Source of the DNA: Streptomyces niphimycinicus
GTDB lineage: Bacteria; Actinomycetota; Actinomycetes; Streptomycetales; Streptomycetaceae
Length of the DNA: 32,010 bases
Assembly (NCBI RefSeq): GCF_018883605.1
Contig: NZ_JAHLEM010000200.1
Span: 1-32,010, forward strand
Reading direction: 5' to 3'
Part shown: piece by piece, positions 1-8,192 of the stretch
How the letters are laid out: each line of letters starts with the position of its first letter
Position numbering within the stretch: the first letter of the stretch is position 1
The notes under the pieces: model-generated
What the model saw: only the letters and a program-made list of their open reading frames with translations
What the model was told of the DNA's origin: nothing
The model's database searches: none
Made by a program: the position numbers and the translations under genes

Positions 1-3000
1 GCAGCCGGGCCCGCGGCCGCGGAGCCGCTGCTCCCCGTGGAGCTGCTCGGCGTCCCCGCACCGCCCGGGGACGCGGAGCCGGTGACCGTCGCGGAAGCCT
101 TCGTGCCCGCGCGCCGGGCGTCCGTCTCCGAGTGGCCGCTGCCCGAGCGGGCCCTGTCCCGGGCGCTGCGGCCGCTCAAGCGCACCTCGCCCTCGCTGGT
201 CGAGACGGAGATCGACGAGGAGGCCACGGCCGAGCACGCGGCGCGCGAGGGGCTGTGGGTGCCCACCTGTGTGCCGGTGCGCGAGCGCTGGATGGACGCC
301 GTCGTGGTGGTGGACAGCGGCAGTTCGATGGTGGTGTGGCGGCGGACGGCCGAGCATCTGGTCACCCTGCTGCGACGCACCGGCGCCTTCCGGGATGTGC
401 GGGTGCACCGGCTGAACACCGACCATCCGTTATCCGAGGACCGGTCGCCGGTCGCCGGGATGCCGCCGCGCGGCAAGCGGACGGTGCTGGTGCTGACCGA
501 CGGCATCGGCGCGGCCTGGGCCGATGACAGCGCCCAGCGCGCGTTGGCCCACTGGGCGCGGCACGCCTCGGTCGCCGTGCTGCATGTCTTACGCCAGGGC
601 CGCTGGCACCACACCGGTGTGGCCCCGGAGCGGGTGCGGGTGCGGGTCCCCGAGGCGGGCGCGCCCAATGGCACCTGGCGGCGGGCGGACGGCGGCTTCT
701 GGCCGGGCGGCGCACCACCGGTCCCGGTGCTGGAGCTGGACGCGCGGTGGATGGCCAACTGGGCACGGCTGGTGACCCGCCCGTCGGCGCGCGGCGAGGA
801 CACGATGGCGCTGCTGCCCGGGGCGCCGGCCGAGCGCTGGGAGCCCGAGCCCGAACCGAGTGCCTGGGACCGCGTCTTCCGGTTCCGCGCCACCGCCTCG
901 CCGAGCGCCTTCCGGCTGGCGTCCCGGCTGGCCGCCGCGCCGTTGAACATTCCCGTGATGGAGTTCGTGCAGGGGATCCACCAGCCGGAGGGCAGCCCCG
1001 CCGATCTGGCCGAGGTCCTGCTGGGCGGGCTGCTGCGCAAGGTGGGGACCGCCGATCCGCTGGACGAGACGGGCATCGGCTACGAGTTCCACGACGGGGT
1101 GCGGGAACTGCTGCTGTCCGCCGGGATGCGGGACGAATCGCTGTACATCCTCGGCAGCGTCCTCGACCGGCTCGGCCGCCGCTGGAAGCCGCTGCTGATG
1201 CTCCGCGATCTGCTCAACCACCCCTCCGGCTCGGTGCGCGACCTTCCCAGGACGGAGCGTCTGCTGCCGTACATCCGCCTTCAGGAGCAGGTCTACCAAG
1301 CGCTTTCCGGCCCGTACCTGGAGGGCGCGCGCTCCTTTCGCGCCCTGGTCCTGGCCCATCAAGCGCTCGCCCGCTCGGGGGAAAGCCGACCCGATCCAGT
1401 TGAAGGCGCATCACACAGGGGAAAATATGTGGACTCCGAGGCGGTTGACATGACGTACTCCACGACTCCCCGACCTGATCCGCAACCCGAGGCCGACGAT
1501 TCACCATCCCCGCCGGCGCACGGCACGCCGGGCCCGGCGGCGGAGCATCTGAGAGGAACATTCGTGTCCGTGACCGCTGCCCGGTCCCTGCCCGCCATGG
1601 AGGAGCGCCAGGCCGGGGAACCCCCGTCCATCTGGGGAAATGTACCGCCCCGGAACAACAACTTCACCGGGCGGCAGACGTTGCTCGACACTCTCCACGA
1701 GCGGCTGAGGAGCGAGGGCACCGCCGCCGTGCTGCCCGAGGCACTGCATGGGCTGGGCGGGGTGGGCAAGTCACAGATCGCGCTGGAGTACGTCCATCAG
1801 CACTCCGCCGACTACGACGCGGTGTGGTGGATCCCGGCGGAGCGCCCGGAGCAGATCCGCCAGGCGCTGGTGCAGCTCGCCGACCGGCTCGGACTGCGCG
1901 CGGGCATGGAGGCCAACACGGCCGTGCCGAGCGTGCTCGACGCGCTGCGCACCGGACGCCCGTGCCGCAACTGGCTGCTGGTCTTCGACAACGCCGAGGA
2001 ACTGGAGACGGTGCGGCCGTTCTTCCCGGCGGGCGGGCCGGGCCGGATCCTGGTCACCTCGAGGAACGCACAGTGGTCGCGCGCCGCCCGCACGGTCGAA
2101 GTGGACGTCTTCGAGCGGGAGGAGAGCATCGAGCTGCTGCGCCGCCGCGGGCCGGAGCTGCCACGCGATCAGGCCGACCGGGTCGCCGACGCCCTGGGGG
2201 ACCTTCCGCTGGCCATCGAGCAGGCGGCGGCCTGGCTGACCGAAACGGGTATGCCGGTCGACGAATACCTTCAAGTCTTCGAGGACGAGCGGGCCGACGT
2301 CTCCACCCGCCGCAATGAGCTGCTGGCGGCGGGCGTTCCGGTGGACTACCCCGAACCGGTCGCCGCCGCCTGGAACATGTCGCTGCGCCGGCTGGCCGAA
2401 ACCCATCCGGGTGCGCTCCAACTTCTCCAGATGTGCTCGTTCTTCGCGCCCGAGCCGATCTCCCGGCGGCTCTTCTCCGGTGTGCGCGGGGTCTCCCTCT
2501 CCCCCGAGCTGTCGGAGGTGCTCCAGGACCCCATCAAACTCGGCCACGCGATCCGTGAGATCAACCGCTACGCCCTGATCAAAATCAATCACCGCAGCAA
2601 CACGATCGAAATGCACCGGCTGGTGCAGGCCGTGCTGATCGGCCAGATGTCCACACAGCAGCAGGCGGATATGCGCCACAGCGCCCATGTGCTGCTGGCG
2701 TTCGGCGACCCCAACGACGTCGCTCCGCCGAACTGGGGGCGGTACGCCGATCTCCTCTCCCATGTCCGGGCGTCGCGCGCGATGGAGTGCGATGACAAAT
2801 GGGTGCGCCAGATGGTGCGGAATCTGGTGCGTTTCCTCTTTATCTGGGGGGACCACGAGGGTGCGCTGGAGCTAGGTACCCAGGTGCGCCGGGAATGGGT
2901 GGAGACGCTCGGCGAGGACAGTGCGGAGACGCTGGCCGTCTCCCGGACCCTGGGCCATGTCCTGACCGTGCTCGGGCACTTCAAGGAGGCCCGGGAGCTC

Positions 3001-4122
3001 AACCGCCGGACGCTGGAGCTCCAGCGCGCCAAGGACGGCGACGACCACGAGAACACCCTGGTGACTCAGGGCGCGGTCGCCGTCGACACCCGCTACCAGG
3101 GCGACTACGCGCACTACGTGGAACTGGAGAAGGACCGCTGGACCAGGACCCTGCGGCTCTTCGGGGACGAGGACCCGTACTCCATCGGCTCGGCGAACGA
3201 CTACGCCCTGGCCCTGCGCGCGGTGGGGGACTACGAACGCGCCCGGCAACTGGACGAGGACGCCCGGCGCACCGCCGGTCTGGTGCTCGGCGAGAACGCC
3301 CTGCTCACCATCCTGGTGGAGGCCAATCTCTCCATCGACATCCGCGAGGGCGGGGACTATCCGGCCGCCCGCGACATGCTGGAGCAGACCTGCGCCCGCG
3401 CCCGCCAAGCGCTCCCGCAGAACGCGCCCATCGGGGTCTACGCCCTGCGCAACCTCGCCGTGGCGCGTCGTAAGGCGGGCGACCACGAGGGCGCCCTGGA
3501 CCTCAGCCGGGAGGTGCTGGAGCGCTACCGGCTGCGCTACACCGAGCCCAACCTCAACATCACCATCACGGCCCTGGCCCTCTCGATGGATCTGCGGCAC
3601 ACCGCCGATCTGGAGGGCGCCCGTGAGCTGGGCCGCAAATGCCTCGACGAGATGCGCGTCCTGCTGGGGGAACGGCATCCGGCGACGCTGGGCGCGGCGA
3701 CCGACCTCGCCGTGACGCTGCGGCTGCTGGGCGAGACGGATGAGGCGCTCGCGCTGAACAAGCAGACGCTGCCGGTGCTGGTCGAGCGGCTGGGAGCCGA
3801 CCACCCCACGGCGCTGGCCTGTGCCATCAACATGGCCAGCGACCACTACACCCTCGCGGACTACCAGGAGGCCCGCGACCTGGACACCACGACCCTGGCG
3901 AGCTGCCGGTCCCGGCTCGGTGAGGACCATCCCACCACCCTCGCCTGTGCGGTCAATCTGTCGGGGGACCTGCGCGCGCTGGGCGAGGGCAGGCAGGCGG
4001 AGGAGCTGCACCAGGACGCGCTCGGCCGGCTGCGCCGGGTGCTGACGGCCAACCACCCGACGACGGTCGCGGCGGCCCGTGGCATCCGGGCGGACTGCGA
4101 TGTGGAGCCGATCTCCATCTGA
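1..4122 (+). CDS. fxsT: FxSxx-COOH system TPR protein: VWA-like, NB-ARC and TPR domains (5' partial)
   Basis: Large STAND-type regulatory ATPase. Residue numbers count from the GTG at 37, but the frame is open to base 1, no ribosome site precedes that GTG, and the Ala/Pro-rich upstream residues suit the linker of this family, so the true start probably lies outside the window. Residues about 40-250 match the SAV_2336 N-terminal domain type: a VWA-like fold with a degenerate MIDAS (D93-S-G-S-S97 where DxSxS is usual) and T154-D-G. An NB-ARC module follows, with P-loop GLGGVGKS near 571-578 and Walker B-like LLVFDN near 647. From about 960 to the end lie TPR_10/TPR_12-type repeats (recurring LGEDHPTTL-like units). 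Two TTA codons (430-432 and 589-591) suggest bldA dependence. It converges on the HExxH gene. Family knowledge ties such proteins to FxSxx-COOH RiPP loci; their biochemical role is unknown to me. Confidence 0.85.
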   Translation, partial: AAGPAAAEPLLPVELLGVPAPPGDAEPVTVAEAFVPARRASVSEWPLPERALSRALRPLKRTSPSLVETEIDEEATAEHAAREGLWVPTCVPVRERWMDAVVVVDSGSSMVVWRRTAEHLVTLLRRTGAFRDVRVHRLNTDHPLSEDRSPVAGMPPRGKRTVLVLTDGIGAAWADDSAQRALAHWARHASVAVLHVLRQGRWHHTGVAPERVRVRVPEAGAPNGTWRRADGGFWPGGAPPVPVLELDARWMANWARLVTRPSARGEDTMALLPGAPAERWEPEPEPSAWDRVFRFRATASPSAFRLASRLAAAPLNIPVMEFVQGIHQPEGSPADLAEVLLGGLLRKVGTADPLDETGIGYEFHDGVRELLLSAGMRDESLYILGSVLDRLGRRWKPLLMLRDLLNHPSGSVRDLPRTERLLPYIRLQEQVYQALSGPYLEGARSFRALVLAHQALARSGESRPDPVEGASHRGKYVDSEAVDMTYSTTPRPDPQPEADDSPSPPAHGTPGPAAEHLRGTFVSVTAARSLPAMEERQAGEPPSIWGNVPPRNNNFTGRQTLLDTLHERLRSEGTAAVLPEALHGLGGVGKSQIALEYVHQHSADYDAVWWIPAERPEQIRQALVQLADRLGLRAGMEANTAVPSVLDALRTGRPCRNWLLVFDNAEELETVRPFFPAGGPGRILVTSRNAQWSRAARTVEVDVFEREESIELLRRRGPELPRDQADRVADALGDLPLAIEQAAAWLTETGMPVDEYLQVFEDERADVSTRRNELLAAGVPVDYPEPVAAAWNMSLRRLAETHPGALQLLQMCSFFAPEPISRRLFSGVRGVSLSPELSEVLQDPIKLGHAIREINRYALIKINHRSNTIEMHRLVQAVLIGQMSTQQQADMRHSAHVLLAFGDPNDVAPPNWGRYADLLSHVRASRAMECDDKWVRQMVRNLVRFLFIWGDHEGALELGTQVRREWVETLGEDSAETLAVSRTLGHVLTVLGHFKEARELNRRTLELQRAKDGDDHENTLVTQGAVAVDTRYQGDYAHYVELEKDRWTRTLRLFGDEDPYSIGSANDYALALRAVGDYERARQLDEDARRTAGLVLGENALLTILVEANLSIDIREGGDYPAARDMLEQTCARARQALPQNAPIGVYALRNLAVARRKAGDHEGALDLSREVLERYRLRYTEPNLNITITALALSMDLRHTADLEGARELGRKCLDEMRVLLGERHPATLGAATDLAVTLRLLGETDEALALNKQTLPVLVERLGADHPTALACAINMASDHYTLADYQEARDLDTTTLASCRSRLGEDHPTTLACAVNLSGDLRALGEGRQAEELHQDALGRLRRVLTANHPTTVAAARGIRADCDVEPISI

Positions 4123-4167
4123 GCCGCCGTCCGCGGCTCCGTTCACGGGGCCCGCGCCGCGCCCCGC

Positions 4168-5988
4168 TCACCCGGGTGTACGCGTCCCGATCCACCGCGC
4201 CAGAGCCACCGGATCGGGACCCGCGTCCGGCGCGGTGCGCAGCTCCCGGTGGACGGCCAGGGCCAGTTCGGGGTGGTTCAGCAGCGTCGTCCTGGCCGCG
4301 CCGTCCGGCAGGCTGAGCGCGAGCCCCGCCCATGCCGGGATGTCGTCCGGGTCCGCTCGCAGGCGAGCCCGGTAGCCGCCCAGCGCGGCCACCGGGTCCC
4401 CCGCGGCCCAGTCGAGGTCGGCCTGGTCGGGGGCGTCACCACCCCCGGGCAGCCCCTCTCCCCGGCCCTCGCACAGCCGGGCGAACCCCGCCGGATCCCC
4501 GAGCCGGAGCCGGGCGAGCGCGGGGCGCGCCGGTGCCTCGGGGCGGGCCGGCCGGACGGAGGTCCCGGGCAGCTCTCCGGGAGGATCGGTCCGTTCCCGC
4601 CAGGCCCGTGCCCACCGGAGGGTCGGCTCCGGGTCCGCCGACAGGTGGCGCATGCGGTGGACGAGCCGGTGGTCGTCGATCAGATCGGACGCCAGGCCCT
4701 GCGGCAGGGAGGGCACCCGCTGCGCCAACCACAGCCTCAGGCGTTCTCCCAGCCGGTTGAGGAACTCCTCGCCCCGGGGCGTCAGTTCGGCGTGAGCGAG
4801 GAGCGTGCGCAAACCCGAGGCGGTCTGTGCCCGCCGCAGCGCGAACTCGAACGCGGCGCTGTCCCGAGCCGGTCCGGGCTCGGCGCGCCGCACCCGGTCC
4901 CACCAGAATCCGGTCACGCCCAGGAACGCGTACACCCCCTGGAGGAGTCCGCGCAGCGGTCGCGGGTCCAGCCGCCAGGGCGCGTAGTGGATCTCCTCCA
5001 GGCCCCCTTCGATCAGGGGCAACAGGTCCATCAGGGCGCTGAGTTTGATGTGCTGGGCCTCGTGCACCAGCGCGGCGGCGAGGGTCAGCGGGTCCGTGGC
5101 CCCGTTGAGCAGCACACAGCCGTACGCCTCCGGCGATGAGGCGCTGAACGGTTCGGGCCAGGCGGCGTACGGCACGGGCACGACGGAGGCCAGACAGGCG
5201 CCGATTCCCCGCGGGTCCACCTGACGCTGCTCCGAGACCAGCCGCCACGCATTGTCGAATCGCTCCTGCCAGCCCTGCCACTCTTCGTCGTCGAGCCGCT
5301 CCGGGCCTCGGATCCGGAGAAAGTCGCGATAGGGGTCGATGTCATCGACAACGGGCGAGCAGACAATCCCCTGGTGTTCTCCGCGCAGTCGCCGCAGACC
5401 GTGCCAGCCAGGAGCGTCCTCGGATAAGTCGGCGGGCAGCGTCACCGAATGCGGGCCGGATAACACCGCCGCCTTCTTCCCGCTCATGACGACCTCGGCG
5501 ACATCGGTCGTGTCCGGAATGCGGGCGAATCCCAGGGCCGGCAATATCACCCCGCCCTCGCGCACGGGAACGGCGCCGCGAAAGTCGATTCCGGCGAGAA
5601 GAGCGGCGGAGGCGGCTACGGCATACAGATAACCCACCGCACTCCACAGCGGCTCGTCCCCCGATTCCAGACCGCGCAGCCTGCGCAAACAGCGGTTGAG
5701 CCACACACCCATGGGAGGGTGCAGCAGCAGCCTGTCCACGGCGGCCGGGGAGCGGTGCTCGGCCCGAACCAGCAGGTGCCAGGCGTCCCGGGGCGGGGGG
5801 AGAGGGCCGGGCAGGGCGGGATGCGCGGAGGCGATGTCCACCAGGGCGCGCAGCAGCAGCATGGTCCGGCTGCGCTGTCCCGACCTCAGTTCGGCCACGG
5901 CGGAGGGGCCGCCCGAACCCCGCGCCAACTCGGCGAAAACCTCCGCCGATAAACGATGGTTGAGGCCGCGCGTGGCGGAGGACGTCAT
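4168..5988 (-). CDS. Stand-alone HExxH-type peptide beta-hydroxylase (mod_HExxH family)
   Basis: 606 aa, predicted cytoplasmic. The N-terminus (HRLSAEVFAELARG, then a QRSRTMLLLRAL segment) and the central HEAQH motif near residues 308-312 are typical of the HEXXH modification domain found in RiPP loci. Characterised relatives, some fused to a radical SAM domain, are iron/2-oxoglutarate peptide beta-hydroxylases; the two His of HEAQH should bind metal. The last ~130 residues look like a helical, TPR-like tail. The ATG at 5988 lies 6 bases after the stop of the 63-aa peptide gene, with AGGCGG just upstream, so the two are almost certainly co-transcribed. No radical SAM gene is present in the window. 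Three TTA codons (5950-5952, 5461-5463, 5425-5427 as read on the minus strand) are unusual for Streptomyces and point to bldA control or recent acquisition. Activity on the neighbouring peptide is inferred. Confidence 0.85.
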   Translation of the reverse strand: MTSSATRGLNHRLSAEVFAELARGSGGPSAVAELRSGQRSRTMLLLRALVDIASAHPALPGPLPPPRDAWHLLVRAEHRSPAAVDRLLLHPPMGVWLNRCLRRLRGLESGDEPLWSAVGYLYAVAASAALLAGIDFRGAVPVREGGVILPALGFARIPDTTDVAEVVMSGKKAAVLSGPHSVTLPADLSEDAPGWHGLRRLRGEHQGIVCSPVVDDIDPYRDFLRIRGPERLDDEEWQGWQERFDNAWRLVSEQRQVDPRGIGACLASVVPVPYAAWPEPFSASSPEAYGCVLLNGATDPLTLAAALVHEAQHIKLSALMDLLPLIEGGLEEIHYAPWRLDPRPLRGLLQGVYAFLGVTGFWWDRVRRAEPGPARDSAAFEFALRRAQTASGLRTLLAHAELTPRGEEFLNRLGERLRLWLAQRVPSLPQGLASDLIDDHRLVHRMRHLSADPEPTLRWARAWRERTDPPGELPGTSVRPARPEAPARPALARLRLGDPAGFARLCEGRGEGLPGGGDAPDQADLDWAAGDPVAALGGYRARLRADPDDIPAWAGLALSLPDGAARTTLLNHPELALAVHRELRTAPDAGPDPVALARWIGTRTPG

Positions 5989-5994
5989 AGCCGC

Positions 5995-6186
5995 CTAACT
6001 CACACAAGTTTCCTGCGACGCCGACGAGTTGCCGATCGTCGGCGGGCGCTGGACGATGTCGAGCAGCCGCTCCGTCACCGCGGAAAGCCCCTCGTGCCGA
6101 AGCCCCTCGCGCCGCTCGAGGTCTTCCAGTGTCGCCCCCGATAGGTCCAGTAGCTCCGTCTCGACCTCGGTCGCGACTCGTTCCAT
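5995..6186 (-). CDS. FxsA-like RiPP precursor peptide with non-canonical C-terminus
   Basis: 63 aa. A strong ribosome site (GGAGGGGG) lies about 9 bases before the ATG, and an in-frame stop upstream rules out a longer form. The stretch TELLDLSGATLEDL near residues 10-23, followed by a helical GLSAVTERLLDIV segment, resembles the leader of FxSxx-COOH precursors (acidic DLSG..L..L). The expected F-x-S-x-x ending is absent: the tail reads PPTIGNSSASQETCVS. The whole peptide contains no Phe, Tyr or Trp, so an aromatic cyclophane cannot form on a canonical residue. It is the first gene of a two-gene unit with the HExxH enzyme. The likely core is the Ser/Thr/Asn-rich tail with its single Cys. Precursor status is inferred from leader similarity and context. 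Confidence 0.7.
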   Translation of the reverse strand: MERVATEVETELLDLSGATLEDLERREGLRHEGLSAVTERLLDIVQRPPTIGNSSASQETCVS

Positions 6187-6349
6187 GACACGGTCCCCCT
6201 CCGGACGCTCCCTACCGGCTCATTTGCGGCATCCCCATGGTGGCCTACCCCCTATTGATTGCGAAAGGGTGAACACGGCCAGTCGGCGCCCGCCTTGTCA
6301 AGATTTTCGGACACGTCCGTGCGCCGGGGAACGCCCCGATATGCCGGTG

Positions 6350-7099
6350 TCATCCACCCGTTCCGGATTGCATCGCCTCGACCTCGAAGACACCTCCGCA
6401 CGCCCGGAACGACCGCGCCGAGATCTTCATCGCGTCGAAGGAATCCGGCGGATAGACGCGAATCCGCGCGGCGGCGCGGCGGCACGGGGTGTCGGTCATG
6501 CCCTCGTTCAGTGTGTGCAGGGCGGCCGAGGCGCTGCCGCCGGGCGGCAGGGTGATCGGGGAGTACGTGGGGCCGCGCCGGGTGGCGGGGGCGCCGATCG
6601 CCGCGTCGGTGGAATCGAGCAGCGAGACACCGGGATATCCGGTGAGGGTGCAGGTCGTGGCGCCCTTGTTGGTGAACACCAGGGGCAGATACACATTGCC
6701 GGCGCCCACATCCACCCGGCCGGCCGCCAGCGTCAACTGCGTCTTGGAGCAGACGCGGCGCGCTCCGGAGGCGGCGGCGGGCCGTGAGGAGGACGCGTGC
6801 GAGGGGGCGGGGCGCGCCGAGGGCGGAGGGGACTGCGCGGTGTGCGAGGCCGGCCGCTCGTCCCGTGAGCCTTCGGATGTGTCGGCGGAGTCGGCCGACG
6901 GGGACGAGGGTGGTGCGGCCGAGGAGGCGGAGGTGACGGACGAGGCGCGTTGTGCGGAGTCCCCGTCCCCGGTGTCGCTGCCGCAGGCGGTGACCGTGGC
7001 CAGCGCGCCGACGAGCAGCGCGCATAAGACCGGTGGCCGGAGCGAGCGGGACCGCGATGTCGTCGTACGCCGAGCAGCCGAGCCGTTGCGTTGACTCAT
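6350..7099 (-). CDS. DUF4232 domain lipoprotein
   Basis: 249 aa. The start is the ATG at 7099, preceded by GGGAGG at 7 bases; the frame is open further upstream but that sequence is Arg-rich and unlike a signal peptide. An Arg-rich n-region and hydrophobic core end in a lipobox VTAC, with C39 the predicted lipidated residue. A Ser/Pro/Ala-rich linker (about 40-115) precedes a C-terminal DUF4232 domain with its typical N-terminal Cys, the LPLVFTNKGATTCTLTGYPGVSL segment (split here as LPLVFTNKG and TCTLTGYPGV) and a late CRRAA/FRACGG Cys pair. Such proteins are cell-surface anchored actinobacterial proteins of unknown function. It is divergent from the LysM gene. A short hairpin overlaps its ribosome site (see separate entry). 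Confidence 0.85.
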   Translation of the reverse strand: MSQRNGSAARRTTTSRSRSLRPPVLCALLVGALATVTACGSDTGDGDSAQRASSVTSASSAAPPSSPSADSADTSEGSRDERPASHTAQSPPPSARPAPSHASSSRPAAASGARRVCSKTQLTLAAGRVDVGAGNVYLPLVFTNKGATTCTLTGYPGVSLLDSTDAAIGAPATRRGPTYSPITLPPGGSASAALHTLNEGMTDTPCRRAAARIRVYPPDSFDAMKISARSFRACGGVFEVEAMQSGTGG

Positions 7100-7103
7100 G
7101 AGC

Positions 7104-7117
7104 GACCTCCCGAGGTC
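7104..7117 (-). promoter_or_regulatory. Hairpin covering the ribosome site of the DUF4232 gene
   Basis: On the minus strand the sequence GACCTC-GG-GAGGTC forms a perfect 6-bp stem with a 2-base loop, or an opened 4-base loop. Its right arm is the GGGAGGTC Shine-Dalgarno region just before the ATG at 7099. The pairing could hide the ribosome site in the mRNA. This is a pattern seen in sequence only; no ligand or regulator is implied. Confidence 0.35.
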
Positions 7118-7364
7118 AGCCATCTGCCGGGGACCGGCGGCGAGGTCGGTGCCCCGATGCCTGCCGTGCGTCCCCCTTCGGTCTCCCTTCCCCGCCTGAA
7201 GGCTCTTATGTCCGGGCACATTGAGCGCGTCAGCGCGCCAATTCCTCACATGGGATTCTCTACCGCAAACATCAGAACACCTTGTCCCAGCCAGAACCGT
7301 GGGATTACTGTTCGGCAGCCATCGCACTTGCCAACTGCCTTACCAGGACAGGAAGAAGGACTCC

Positions 7365-7784
7365 ATGGCCGCTCGAGGACGTCATCGCCGGCCCCGCCCC
7401 CACCGTGTCTCCCGCGCCTCGCTCGCGATCACCCCGGGCGGCGCCGGTGTCGCCCTGCCGCTCATCGGCATCGGCCAGGCGAACGCCGCCTCGGCCGCCA
7501 CACCCACTTCGCCCGCCCCGGCCGTCACCAGCGTCAAGACCGTCACGGCCGAGAAGGCACAGCCGCTCCTCATCGTCCCGAAGGCCGTGCCCGAACCCCC
7601 GGCCAAGGCGCACCCTCAGCCCGCCTCGTACACGGTCGTCCGCGGTGACACCCTCTCCGCGATCGCGGACACGGAGAACGTGGCGGGCGGCTGGGAGCGG
7701 CTCTACGAGATCAACCGCCAGGTGATCGGCGCCGACCCGGATGTGATCCGCCCCGGCCAGCGGCTCACCCTCGGGCGCCACTGA
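7365..7784 (+). CDS. Secreted LysM-domain protein (Rpf-like N-terminus, no catalytic domain)
   Basis: 139 aa. The ATG at 7365 follows GGAAGAAGGA with good spacing. The N-terminus (RGRHRRP...SRASLAITPGGAGVALPLIG) is a signal peptide of the type seen on Streptomyces resuscitation-promoting factors, with likely cleavage after QANA/SA. A Pro/Ala/Val-rich linker leads to a single C-terminal LysM domain (SYTVVRGDTLSAIAD ... VIRPGQRLTL, about residues 87-137), which binds peptidoglycan or chitin-like glycans. The Rpf transglycosylase domain is absent, so it is probably a cell-wall-binding protein rather than an enzyme. It lies alone, divergent from the DUF4232 lipoprotein, with a hairpin terminator downstream. 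Confidence 0.85.
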   Translation: MAARGRHRRPRPHRVSRASLAITPGGAGVALPLIGIGQANAASAATPTSPAPAVTSVKTVTAEKAQPLLIVPKAVPEPPAKAHPQPASYTVVRGDTLSAIADTENVAGGWERLYEINRQVIGADPDVIRPGQRLTLGRH

Positions 7785-7801
7785 AAAGGCGGGCGCCACT
7801 G

Positions 7802-7819
7802 AACAGGCGGGCGCCTGTT
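7802..7819 (+). terminator. Hairpin terminator after the LysM gene
   Basis: AACAGGCG and CGCCTGTT form a perfect 8-bp stem with a GG centre, 17 bases past the LysM stop codon. There is no clear U-tract, which is common in high-GC actinomycetes. The GGCGGGCGCC core is directly repeated just upstream (7788-7797). Confidence 0.5.
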
Positions 7820-7905
7820 ACGGAAACGCGGGCAGGCACGCATCAGCCTCCGCCCGCGGCGGACCGCGGCGGACGCCCTCCGCCTCAACGGGCCTCAGCC
7901 CCGCC

Positions 7906-8175
7906 TCAGATCAGCAAATGTGCCTTGGAGTGGGTGACTTCCTCGATGTCGCCACCTGCCTTGCCGATCAGCCGGTGCGCCAGATTGGTCAGTGCCCGCG
8001 CCGCCGCGATCTCCTCGCCGACCCTCGGCTGTGACGGGTCCTCGGGGTTGCGGTTGGCACGGCCCTGAGCCAGCATCTCGGTGCCGTCGTGCATCCTCAG
8101 CCGGACGACCGCTTCGGTCAGCGGACCGATCTCACGGAATTCCATCTGAATGTCGCATCCCACGATCGTCTCCAT
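7906..8175 (-). CDS. DUF1876 domain protein
   Basis: 89 aa. The start is the ATG at 8175 because a near-perfect anti-16S match, GGAGGTGATC, ends three bases before it; an in-frame ATG at 8196 has no such site. The sequence (ETIVGCDIQMEFRE..., then PSQPRVGEEIAAARAL, then an alpha-helical LTNLAHRLI tail) is typical of DUF1876, a small dsRBD-like fold family that includes mycobacterial Rv2632c and Rv1738. Members are often induced in dormancy or hypoxia; the function is unknown. It lies 17 bases after the phosphoribosyltransferase gene on the same strand, so the two likely form an operon. Confidence 0.85.
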   Translation of the reverse strand: METIVGCDIQMEFREIGPLTEAVVRLRMHDGTEMLAQGRANRNPEDPSQPRVGEEIAAARALTNLAHRLIGKAGGDIEEVTHSKAHLLI

Positions 8176-8192
8176 CGCGATCACCTCCTGCG

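Noticed and set aside
5995..6186. Calling the peptide a canonical FxSxx-COOH precursor
   Set aside because: The C-terminus lacks the F-x-S-x-x pattern, so only leader similarity and context remain.
7100..7364. Possible c-di-AMP (ydaO-type) riboswitch before the LysM gene, as seen for Streptomyces rpf genes
   Set aside because: No conserved riboswitch blocks could be recognised on the plus strand; the GC-rich stems on the minus strand only loosely resemble one block. A covariance-model search for the ydaO family would decide.
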